In this document: positions 6,935 through 14,363 of the stretch, in pieces
Position numbering within the stretch: position 1 is the stretch's first letter
Layout of the letters: every line of letters starts with the position of its first letter
From: Methanomassiliicoccus sp.
Lineage (GTDB): Archaea; Thermoplasmatota; Thermoplasmata; Methanomassiliicoccales; Methanomassiliicoccaceae
NCBI GenBank assembly: GCA_033485155.1
Contig: JAWQJJ010000005.1
Coordinates: 124,001 to 188,000, forward strand
DNA: 64,000 nucleotides
Reading direction: 5' to 3'
Notes under the pieces: model-generated
What the model was told of the DNA's origin: nothing
What the model saw: only the letters and a program-made list of their open reading frames with translations
The model's database searches: none
Program-made: the position numbers and the translations under genes

Positions 6935-8391
6935 GGTGCCACCCTACGGTTATCGCGGAGAATTCCCTCCGCCTGCTCTTCTCCCTGGCGGTCATCATCC
7001 TACTGGTGGGACGGCTGGACCTCACTCTGATGGCGTGGGTATGCGCAGCCGTCCTGGTGCTGGTCGTCCTCTTCAACTACCGCCAATGGAAGATGACGCT
7101 GATACACTTCAACGAGACGGAGCTGGTCATCGAGAGGAACACCCTGTTCAAGCTCAAGAAGACCCTGCCATACGACAGGATCGCAGCCGTGAACCTCAAC
7201 CGCGGGGTGTTGAACAGGGCGTTCGGGACCTCCAAACTGATGATCAACATCAACTCCGGCCATCACGCCATGGCTCCCGAAGCGTCTCTGACGTTCAGGC
7301 AGGAAGTGGCAGAGCAACTGAGAAATGATGTGTCACGGCGCCTATACGCGCATCATCTTGCTCCGGAGGAGGAGGGAAAGGTCGAGACGCTGGTATCGTT
7401 TTCCCCGGCGGACGTCGTCATCCACAGTCTGTTCAGCGTCCCGACTTTCCAGAACCTGCTGGGCGCTTTGTTCCTGGCGAACTCCGTCTTCGAGCTGTAC
7501 CGTTCAACAGTGGACGCAGGATCGTTGGGTTCGGCGCTGACGTCCCTGGGCATGTTCTTCCTGGTCCAGGTGGTGCCATCAGGGTTGCAGCTGTTCCGCT
7601 ACTACAACTTTAGGGTATACCGCAGAGGAGATATCATCTACCTACAGCACGGCCTGATCCAGACATACAGGACGTCGTTCAGCATATCCAAGATCAACGC
7701 CGTCCGGGTGAAGAGCACCTTAGCTTCCAGACTGATGCACCGATCGTGCATCGAGGCCGAGGTGGTGGGCATCGCATCCAACGATGGCAATGGCAACGCT
7801 CGGCCAGTCATATGCCTGCTGAAGGACGACGCGACGATCGGCCGGCTGCTCGGTGAGCTGGTGCCGGAGTTCATTTACGAAGGCCGGCCGAGCAGACAGC
7901 CGAATGGAGCGAAGTGGGTACTTCTGGCCCGGGCAGCCATCGCCTCTCTGGCCCTATCCGCGATCATGGTCTATCCCTCGATCGCCGTTCACCGCCAGCT
8001 TACATCTCAGACTGGACTCCTGGGAGCGATGGCGTACGCTCTGCCGCTGTTCACGGCGATGTCCGTCCTGGCCTTCTTCTACGCTGCGCATCTTTCGTAC
8101 AAGGTCCGGGAGATCGACCTCGATGACAACCTGTTCACCTTCGTTAACGGCATCCTGGACCGTGAGACCGTGGTCATGAGCTATGACAAGGTGCAGATGG
8201 TGCATGTGAGCAGGGGCCCGATCGCCAGGAGGTTCAAGGTATCGCAGGCCACGGTGTACATGCTCTCCTCCACCGGAACGAAGAGCGTTTCCTCCGGGCT
8301 GTTTCCAGAGGACCAGCTTGACAGGATCGGTGACATCGTGATGGACCGGATCACCGCGGGCAGGAGCGACCGCCGTACGAAGGAAGTCTAG
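6919..8391 (+). CDS. PH-domain membrane protein with several bPH2 repeats (YdbT-like)
   Basis: This is a 490-aa membrane protein with three bPH2-type modules. One follows the first TM pair (IERNTLFKLKKTLPYDRIAAVNL). One is in the middle (RRGDIIYLQHGLIQTYRTSFSISKINAV). One is at the C terminus (LDDNLFTFVNGILDRETVVMSYDKVQ is the region; note MVHVSRGPIARRF). TM pairs precede each module. It is the large partner of the YdbS-like protein. The GTG start at 6919 has GGGAGGGA just upstream. The function is unknown; a membrane scaffold or stress role is inferred from bacterial relatives only. Confidence 0.72.
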   Translation: MSDPLRCHPTVIAENSLRLLFSLAVIILLVGRLDLTLMAWVCAAVLVLVVLFNYRQWKMTLIHFNETELVIERNTLFKLKKTLPYDRIAAVNLNRGVLNRAFGTSKLMININSGHHAMAPEASLTFRQEVAEQLRNDVSRRLYAHHLAPEEEGKVETLVSFSPADVVIHSLFSVPTFQNLLGALFLANSVFELYRSTVDAGSLGSALTSLGMFFLVQVVPSGLQLFRYYNFRVYRRGDIIYLQHGLIQTYRTSFSISKINAVRVKSTLASRLMHRSCIEAEVVGIASNDGNGNARPVICLLKDDATIGRLLGELVPEFIYEGRPSRQPNGAKWVLLARAAIASLALSAIMVYPSIAVHRQLTSQTGLLGAMAYALPLFTAMSVLAFFYAAHLSYKVREIDLDDNLFTFVNGILDRETVVMSYDKVQMVHVSRGPIARRFKVSQATVYMLSSTGTKSVSSGLFPEDQLDRIGDIVMDRITAGRSDRRTKEV

Positions 8392-8402
8392 GCGACCAAC
8401 CG

Positions 8403-9380
8403 TCAGAACTCGAGGAGCGACCTCTGCCCGCGGATCAACGGTCGGGCCTCGATGCCCAGCCTTGCCTTGATCTCGCAGGCCAGGGAATCGGCGAAGCCAT
8501 GATGGGTGATGACAACCTCCGGCTCGCAGGCCTTGACGAACGCTATGAGGTCGTTGAAGTCGGCGTGGTCAGAGAATGGGAACGCCTCGTCCACGCCCAG
8601 ACGAGCCCTGTAGCCGCTGTCCAGGGCCCACCCTGATACTGCGAGGCGCTTGGGGTTCCTGCGGCGCAGCACCTCGGCGTTCTGCGTCCGGTTCAGCCAC
8701 GGGGAGCAGATGACCACGAACGGGTCGTTGGGGTCCTCCCCATCCCACAGCCTGCACTCCAAGGGATCATCTTCGCTGCGCACCAGGGCGGTGGCGTTAT
8801 ACACTGAGCGATCAGCGTACGGCCCGAACTCACGAAGCACACGGAGCATGTCCTGGGACTTGCCGAAAGGATAGGCATAAAGCGACACCGGACGCCCCTG
8901 AGAGATGATGTCCTCGACCTCGTCCCGTACCAGCGAGGCGATGATATCGCTGGGCGGGAACACATAACGCGGCTTGCCGTAGGTGGACTCGATAATCAGC
9001 ACGTCCGTCTTCACCGGCCTCGCCCCCTTGCTTCCGCAGCGGTCCCTGGTGCATAAGTCCCCGGTGTACAGTACCTGGCGGCCATCGACCTCCACTTGGA
9101 ACATACGCGATCCGGCCATGTGCCCGGCGTCGAACTCCTCGATGCCGTTGGCCTGGCCCATGGTCAGCTGCTTCTTGCTCCGGCTATTAAGGCAACGGAG
9201 GGTAACCTCTGAGGCGACCACCTGGGTGCCGACCACGCGCTTGGGCAGGTGATCGGAGTGGGCGTGGGATATGCAAAAGGTGCCGCAGGCTTCGATGACG
9301 TCGGCGTCAAAGTAGTAGGCCTCGTCTCCCAGGACCTCTACGCCGTTCCCCAGGCGTATGGTCAGCGCTCTCCCCGGCAT
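8403..9380 (-). CDS. Beta-CASP metallo-beta-lactamase nuclease (mRNA 3'-end-processing/exonuclease-like)
   Basis: This 325-aa hydrolase carries the metallo-beta-lactamase signature HAHSDH near residue 39, a second ligand in DAGHMAGS (near residue 107), YTGDL, and a distal His in the SDHADFNDL and THHG motifs. The compact beta-CASP-like region lies between them. Archaeal relatives are annotated as YSH1/SNM1-like exonucleases. It is shorter than the KH-domain-containing aCPSF proteins and has no KH domain, so it is the minor archaeal beta-CASP class. It acts presumably on RNA or DNA 5' ends; the exact substrate is unknown. Confidence 0.75.
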   Translation of the reverse strand: MPGRALTIRLGNGVEVLGDEAYYFDADVIEACGTFCISHAHSDHLPKRVVGTQVVASEVTLRCLNSRSKKQLTMGQANGIEEFDAGHMAGSRMFQVEVDGRQVLYTGDLCTRDRCGSKGARPVKTDVLIIESTYGKPRYVFPPSDIIASLVRDEVEDIISQGRPVSLYAYPFGKSQDMLRVLREFGPYADRSVYNATALVRSEDDPLECRLWDGEDPNDPFVVICSPWLNRTQNAEVLRRRNPKRLAVSGWALDSGYRARLGVDEAFPFSDHADFNDLIAFVKACEPEVVITHHGFADSLACEIKARLGIEARPLIRGQRSLLEF

Positions 9381-9430
9381 CTCGGTTTCGATGCTGGATA
9401 GAGTAGTTAAAAGTATCTACAGGACCCCGG

Positions 9431-9553
9431 CGACCGGCGAAAGAAGCCTGCCTGTGCCGTCCGGGAGATAGGAAGTTGGCCGGGAGCACGCCCCCGGCCT
9501 CTGTGCCCTCGGGTGACGGCACCGCCACAGCCAGCTCGTGGGGTGCCTGGCGG
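9431..9553. other. GC-rich structured intergenic region, RNA candidate
   Basis: TGCCGTC (9455-9461) pairs with GACGGCA (9515-9521), enclosing a perfect hairpin GGCCGGG/CCCGGCC (9478-9484 with 9493-9499). The same GGCACC (9518-9523) can instead pair with GGTGCC (9542-9547), and CCGCCA (9522-9527) with TGGCGG (9548-9553), so two folds are mutually exclusive. A TTAAAAGTA element at about 9411-9420 could be its TATA box or that of the nuclease gene on the other strand. It may be a small RNA or a leader. No known family was recognised. Confidence 0.3.
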
Positions 9554-9564
9554 TTCACGGGACT

Positions 9565-9747
9565 CTAGCTCTGCAGCCTCATCGGACTGCCGCAGCAGTC
9601 GAAGGAGCAGCCCTCGACGCACCCGCAGGACTGGGACGAGGAGGTCTCGGTGCCGCACTCACTGCACTCCTTGACCACCCTGAGCTCCAGTCCACAGCTC
9701 TCGCAGACATATACCTGGTCCATCTTCATCTCGTTGCAGCTTGGCAT
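9565..9747 (-). CDS. Desulforedoxin-like cysteine-rich mini-protein
   Basis: This 60-aa protein starts at ATG 9747, which has GAGG seven bases upstream. It begins with YVCESCG and ends with CCGSPMRL, the two halves of the desulforedoxin/desulfoferrodoxin N-terminal rubredoxin-type iron site. Between them is an insertion with extra cysteines (ECSECG, SCGCVEGC), giving ten cysteines after the first. The iron site may act in electron transfer or superoxide defence. The extra cysteines suggest a second metal. An upstream ATG at 9765 adds only six residues. Confidence 0.65.
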   Translation of the reverse strand: MPSCNEMKMDQVYVCESCGLELRVVKECSECGTETSSSQSCGCVEGCSFDCCGSPMRLQS

Positions 9748-9983
9748 TGTTAGTCCTCGATGCAACTACGTTGCCAGTGCATAGATAAGACTATCTCCCG
9801 AGCCCGACTGGACATTCGGGGGAGATGTGCTCCATATCGACAGGTCATCGCTCGTGGTCCAGCCTGCGGATCATTATGCTCCTTAGCCCCATCGTATCCC
9901 GTGCAGAGTATTTTTCCCGGCTATGGCATCTAAATCGTCAACAGATTATACATGAATGAATATGGTTAGACTGGTGGGAGAAG
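9748..9983. other. Intergenic region with AT-rich promoter
   Basis: No gene is visible. ATCTCCC and GGGAGAT form a loose inverted repeat (about 9791-9825). AT-rich elements around 9910-9960 (ATTTTTCCC, ATTATACATG) provide a plausible TATA box for the secreted protein that starts at 9984. Confidence 0.4.
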
Positions 9984-11009
9984 TTGAACGGTCTTAGAAG
10001 CAAGATCAAGATCGCCTCGATCTTGATCGTCGCATTCGTCATCATGATAGCAGCTCTGATGTACTATCCCTACAGGAAGGATAGCGTAGCTCACGATAAT
10101 AACAATCCCATAGTGCTGACGGTTCATGGATTAGTCACCGATGAGAATGGAACGCCGTTGGAGAACGCTTCGGTCATTGTTACGGGCCCGGGAGTTATCA
10201 CCAAGATGACAAATGCTAGCGGCTTCTATTCCATAACCTTCAATGCCGTATTGGAGCTTAACATATCGGCAATGGCTTCAGGTCACTGGGTGGAATACGC
10301 TACAATCTATCCTAATGATCAGAAGACTGATATTTTCGCGAACTTCACCCTATGGAAAAGCACGATCATCAGCGTGCCGTTGGGAATAGCGACGTTCATC
10401 GATTCCCCCGACGGCTCGTCCCGTTTTACGCTGAACATCAACGTTACCAACAGCTGTTATATCATCAAGCAGGCAGGCTCGGATGAATCCATTCCTATGT
10501 ATCTATCCGCTGGCAATCTCACATGCAATACGTCGGTCGGTAGTGGTCCGACGATACTGTACATGAACGTCAGCATTTTTGGATCGTACTGGATGACGAA
10601 CAAGACGATCAGAGGGTTTGGTTGTGAAGCAATAGGTCCTGCTTACGGCGTCCCCTTGAATATGGTTAATCCTGACACGACCACATCATCCTGGAACCAT
10701 ACAACTTTTGATCTTAAATATGGGGAGCGAGGAAATGTGACACTAGCTGCAAAGAATGATTCTTACTCATTTCCGACGAACTTTGCTCCTACGTTCACAG
10801 TGGATGCTCTTGGTAAGAACATCACGTTCCATGAGATCGGTGTGCAGACATTCGATTACATCATTGAAAGGGAACAACTCGTCAATGTCAGTGGCGTGGT
10901 GGCTTCAATGGATGTCACTCCCTTGACGAGCGGGAACCACGCATATGATGTATACGTCGAGGACGGCTGCATGATCTGCCTCAGAGAGGTCGCTTCCAAT
11001 CACTCATGA
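9984..11009 (+). CDS. Secreted or membrane-anchored protein with carboxypeptidase-regulatory-like domain
   Basis: This 341-aa protein has a single N-terminal membrane segment (about residues 11-29, SILIVAFVIMIAALMYY) and an extracellular body rich in Asn-x-Ser/Thr sites. Residues 45-110 (VHGLVTDENGTPLENASVIV... then NASGFYSITFNA) match the carboxypeptidase-regulatory-like beta-sandwich common in archaeal surface proteins. The remainder is beta-rich and unrecognised. The start is a TTG preceded by GGTGGGAG. Base composition is clearly lower in GC than in neighbours, with many AT-ending codons, suggesting recent transfer or relaxed selection. Confidence 0.6.
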   Translation: MNGLRSKIKIASILIVAFVIMIAALMYYPYRKDSVAHDNNNPIVLTVHGLVTDENGTPLENASVIVTGPGVITKMTNASGFYSITFNAVLELNISAMASGHWVEYATIYPNDQKTDIFANFTLWKSTIISVPLGIATFIDSPDGSSRFTLNINVTNSCYIIKQAGSDESIPMYLSAGNLTCNTSVGSGPTILYMNVSIFGSYWMTNKTIRGFGCEAIGPAYGVPLNMVNPDTTTSSWNHTTFDLKYGERGNVTLAAKNDSYSFPTNFAPTFTVDALGKNITFHEIGVQTFDYIIEREQLVNVSGVVASMDVTPLTSGNHAYDVYVEDGCMICLREVASNHS

Positions 11010-11201
11010 CCAGCGTCCATCAGGCGACCTGATCTCACCGATCGCTAGATGGCAAGGTGACGGCCCACCGGTACCGGTCTTCACCCGGGCAACGTTTCGG
11101 CGCCCGCTGACGTTCCCAGCCCACCGGAAGCGAAGGGCTACTTTCGGGGACCTCCCCCGGCTCCGGCTTAATATTCATAAGGCAGGCATGATAAAGGGAG
11201 A
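11010..11201. other. Intergenic region upstream of the polymerase cassette
   Basis: It contains a perfect 12-base palindrome, ACCGGTACCGGT (11067-11078), and small hairpins (GGGC/GCCC near 11088-11105; AGCCC/GGGCT near 11118-11140). A TATA-like element CTTAATATTC lies at about 11167-11176, roughly 25 bases upstream of the first cassette gene. The palindrome is a candidate operator for the cassette. Confidence 0.35.
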
Positions 11202-11933
11202 ATGAGCATAGCAACGAGGGAAGCGGGGGCGCTGGCCATCGGGTCGCGCCGGGAGTTCACCGACCACCTCACGGTCCGCACCTCCATACCCACCCTGGAC
11301 GCATTCTTCGACGGAGTGCGGTGCAGGGCCATGACCCTCATCGATTCTTCCGACCGCATGCTCTTTGACCTGACTCACATCCTGTGCGTCAACGGCGTCA
11401 GCACGCTGGGCCGGGAGGTAGTGTGGATCGACGGCGGGAACTGCGTCGATCCCTACGAGCTGGGAAGGATCAGCAAGCGCTTCGGCCTGGACCGGACCGA
11501 GGTGCTGGACAGCGTGCGGGTGGCAAGGGCGTTCACCGCCTATCAGCTCGTCTCCCTGATCGACGAGCGGCTGGAGGACGAGGTGCGACGCACCGGGGCG
11601 GGAATGGTCATCGTGTCCTGCCTGCCAGATATGTTCCAGGACAAGGAAATGCACTGGTCCGAATCATACCAGCTGATCAAGCGATGCGTGGAGAGGCTGC
11701 ACGATCTCTCGCGACGGGAGGGGACGGCGACTTTGGTGACGAACTATGGATTAATGAAGATCCTGCAGCGCAAGAGCCTGAAGGGCTTGCTGTACGGCAC
11801 CGCGGACGATATCGTGCGCATCGAGAACGCCGCGGGCTGCCTGCGCATCGTCCTGCCGAACGACCAGGAGAGCATGCTGTACCATCCTGTGCCACACAAC
11901 CAGACGACACTCGAAGAGTTCATGGGGCGATGA
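11202..11933 (+). CDS. RecA/RadA-superfamily protein lacking Walker A, linked to DNA polymerase B
   Basis: This 243-aa protein has a Rad51/RadA-like core. The opening IPTLDAFFDGVRCRAMTLID (residues 29-48) matches the start of the ATPase domain. VVWIDGGNCVDPYELGRI (73-90), the RVARAFTAYQL segment (106-116) and the Walker-B-like GMVIVSCLPDMF (134-145) are typical. Where the P-loop should be there is DSSDRMLFD, without the GK(S/T), so ATP hydrolysis is doubtful. It is the first gene of a three-gene run ending in a B-family polymerase. A RecA-like partner beside a mutagenic polymerase recalls bacterial ImuA. The analogy is inference. Confidence 0.72.
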   Translation: MSIATREAGALAIGSRREFTDHLTVRTSIPTLDAFFDGVRCRAMTLIDSSDRMLFDLTHILCVNGVSTLGREVVWIDGGNCVDPYELGRISKRFGLDRTEVLDSVRVARAFTAYQLVSLIDERLEDEVRRTGAGMVIVSCLPDMFQDKEMHWSESYQLIKRCVERLHDLSRREGTATLVTNYGLMKILQRKSLKGLLYGTADDIVRIENAAGCLRIVLPNDQESMLYHPVPHNQTTLEEFMGR

Positions 11934-11934
11934 T

Positions 11935-12174
11935 ATGGGCCGCACCGTACCGACCTACCGGATGACGCTGGAGTCGATCGTGCAGAGCTGGGCGGACTTC
12001 CGTCGAGCGCTTCCCAAGGAGGACCGGGAGGTCTTCGATCAGATGGTCAACCGGGCAAGAATGCACTCTTCCGCCGCATCTTACGCGGCGTTCTCCGACC
12101 CGGTGGAGGGCGCGTTCCTGTCCATCTTGCTGGAGCAGGAGAAGGAGATCCGCCGCTTGAAGGGAAGGGAATGA
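11935..12174 (+). CDS. Small helical protein of the RecA-like/polymerase cassette
   Basis: This is a 79-aa predicted mostly helical protein with charged ends (DFRRALPKEDREVFDQMV; LLEQEKEIRRLKGRE). It starts one base after the stop of the RecA-like gene and overlaps the polymerase start by four bases (ATGA), so all three are probably one translational unit. No family was recognised. Its position suggests an accessory or bridging role with the polymerase. Confidence 0.65.
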   Translation: MGRTVPTYRMTLESIVQSWADFRRALPKEDREVFDQMVNRARMHSSAASYAAFSDPVEGAFLSILLEQEKEIRRLKGRE

Positions 12175-14363
12175 GGGGCTGGGTCCTGGACTGCTACGCC
12201 GACATGACGGAGAACCGCATGGTCACCTGGGTGAGGACAAACCACGGCATGCGAAGAGTGGTCGAGGACTTCGTCCCTCGCATCTACGTCCAGGCGCCGA
12301 GGGACCGCCTGGAGAAGCTGAAGGATGATCTGGCGATGATCGGGGTCGAGGATACCGCCTTCGTCCGGCGCCGCACCGGGCTGGGGGAGAGAGAACGAGA
12401 GGTGCTCGCGGTGGCGGTGCATGACTACTCGACGATACAGCCGTTGGCGGTGACCATCGACTCCTGGGGCCACTATCGTCAGAACCTGCTGTACGACGTC
12501 GATCTGCGCATGGACCAGCGGTACTTCCTGCACAAGGGCATATTCGCCATGGGGCTGGTGGAGCTTCCCGCCCTGAGGTCCCTGGACTCCAATCTGCGCA
12601 TCGACTATCCCATCCCGGCGCTGAGCTCCCTGGACCTCAAGGTACGGACCGCCGGGGTGGGGATACCGACCTTCGACGACCGCATCGCCGCAGTGGAGGC
12701 GAACGGCATCGTCCTGGACGGCTCTGAGGACTCCATCCTGGAGCAGTTGCAGGCGCTGGTCGGCAAGGAGGACCCTGACATTATCTACACCGCCAAGGGC
12801 GACAGCTTCTACCTTCCGTACCTTAGGAAGCGGGCGGCCGAGAACGGCATGGGGCTGGAGCTCGGCCGGGAGAGGGGGGAGCGAACCTCCCGGGGGAAGA
12901 GCTTTTTCACCTACGGCCGCATCGTATACAAGCCGCCAGGCCACAAGCTGAGGGGCCGGGTGCACATCGACCGCGAGGCGTCGTTCACCTTCCGGGAGAG
13001 CGGGTTGCACGGCCTCATCGAGCTGTCGCGGCTGTCGATGATCCCGCTGCAGGACCTCTCCCGCCTTTCGCCCGGCAGTGCCATCAGCGCCATGCAGGTC
13101 AACGAGGCGGTACGCACCGGGCACATCATCCTATGGAAGAAGAACCGGCCGGAGGACTTCAAGACCGCCGGGGCGCTGATCGTTTCCGACCGCGGAGGGT
13201 TCATCTACGAGCCCCGGGTCGGCGTCCATGACGGCGTCTGGGAGGTGGACTTCTTCTCTCTCTACCCGAGCATCATGGTGGTGCACAACATATCGCCGGA
13301 GACCATAATGTGCAGTTGCTGCCCCCGGTCCTCGCGGACCGTGCCGGAGCTCGGCTACCGCATCTGCGAGCAGCACACCGGCCTGGTGCCCAAGGTCCTC
13401 GAGCCGATACTGAACCGCCGCCGAGCGTACAAGGAGCTGAGGAAGCAGGGTGGGCACAAGGGAGAGATGTACGACCAGCGATCCAAGGCGTTGAAGTGGG
13501 TGCTGGTCACCTGCTTCGGCTACACCGGCTACCGCAACGCACGGTTCGGCCGCATCGAGTGCCACGAGGCCATCACCGCATTCGGTCGGGACATCTTGGT
13601 GCGATCGGCGGACCTCGCCGAGCGGCGGGGGTTCGAGGTCCTCCATGGCATCGTCGACTCGCTGTGGCTGAAGGGCGAGGGAGACATCACCTCGTACTGC
13701 GAGGAGATCGGCCGAGAGATCGGGATCCAGCTCAGCCTCGAGGGCCGCTATGCATGGATCGTCTTCCTGCCCAACATCTCCACTGGGGTCGGGGCGCTGA
13801 ACCGCTACTACGGAAGATTCGAGAGCGGCGGGCTCAAGGTACGAGGCATCGCCGTTCGGAGGAAGGATACTCCCGCCATGGTGGAGGACCTCCAGCAGGA
13901 CATGCTCGCCCACCTCTCCGTCGCCGGCGACGCACGCTCTTTCCTCGACCTCGTGCCTTCGACCCTGAACGTCCTGGACCGTTATGTGGAGGAGGTGCGG
14001 TCAGGGACCGTGAGCAGGGATCGTCTGGTCATGAGGAGAAACATCTCCCGCCGCCTGGAAGAGTATACTCAATTCAACGACTCGGTGGCCGCGCTCCGCC
14101 AGCTCCACGACCGGGGCTTCGAGCTGCAGCCGGGACAGGCGGTGGAGTACCTGATCACCGACTCCAAGAGCGGCAGCTCCTGGCAGAGAGTGCGGGCGGC
14201 GCCCTTCCTGGATGGGGACGAGCGGTACGACGCCGAGCGCTATGTGGAGCTAGCGCTGCGCGGGGCGGCCGAGCTCCTCTCTCCCTTCGGATGGGGCTTC
14301 CAGGAGCTGCGAGACAGGGACGATCGCGAGAGGTCAAAGCACCGCCAGGAGAGATGCCTCTAG
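12171..14363 (+). CDS. B-family DNA polymerase with degraded exonuclease motifs (PolB2/Dpo2-like)
   Basis: This is a 730-aa polymerase-B-family protein. Motif A is intact (DFFSLYPSIM, residues 360-369). Motif C reads IVDS (494-497) instead of DTDS, keeping the second, metal-binding aspartate (Asp496). Motif B is altered (LKWVLVTCFGYTGY, 441-454, where the Asn-Ser is expected). The proofreading domain is ruined: Exo I DxE is DLK (155-157) and Exo II NxxxFD is KGDSFY (210-214). Archaeal PolB2 enzymes show similar decay. The Sulfolobus member Dpo2 is reported as a damage-induced translesion polymerase, so low-fidelity synthesis is more likely than a dead protein. The 3' end overlaps the convergent TctA-like gene by 30 bases. 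Confidence 0.8.
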   Translation: MRGWVLDCYADMTENRMVTWVRTNHGMRRVVEDFVPRIYVQAPRDRLEKLKDDLAMIGVEDTAFVRRRTGLGEREREVLAVAVHDYSTIQPLAVTIDSWGHYRQNLLYDVDLRMDQRYFLHKGIFAMGLVELPALRSLDSNLRIDYPIPALSSLDLKVRTAGVGIPTFDDRIAAVEANGIVLDGSEDSILEQLQALVGKEDPDIIYTAKGDSFYLPYLRKRAAENGMGLELGRERGERTSRGKSFFTYGRIVYKPPGHKLRGRVHIDREASFTFRESGLHGLIELSRLSMIPLQDLSRLSPGSAISAMQVNEAVRTGHIILWKKNRPEDFKTAGALIVSDRGGFIYEPRVGVHDGVWEVDFFSLYPSIMVVHNISPETIMCSCCPRSSRTVPELGYRICEQHTGLVPKVLEPILNRRRAYKELRKQGGHKGEMYDQRSKALKWVLVTCFGYTGYRNARFGRIECHEAITAFGRDILVRSADLAERRGFEVLHGIVDSLWLKGEGDITSYCEEIGREIGIQLSLEGRYAWIVFLPNISTGVGALNRYYGRFESGGLKVRGIAVRRKDTPAMVEDLQQDMLAHLSVAGDARSFLDLVPSTLNVLDRYVEEVRSGTVSRDRLVMRRNISRRLEEYTQFNDSVAALRQLHDRGFELQPGQAVEYLITDSKSGSSWQRVRAAPFLDGDERYDAERYVELALRGAAELLSPFGWGFQELRDRDDRERSKHRQERCL

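Noticed and set aside
12081-13124. 347-aa minus-strand frame opposite the polymerase gene, and a 260-aa one at 13131-13913
   Set aside because: Both are antisense to conserved polymerase sequence and show no recognisable domain.
12171-14363. Polymerase B as a pseudogene
   Set aside because: The frame is intact over 730 codons, sits in an overlapping operon, and keeps the motif A and motif C aspartates.
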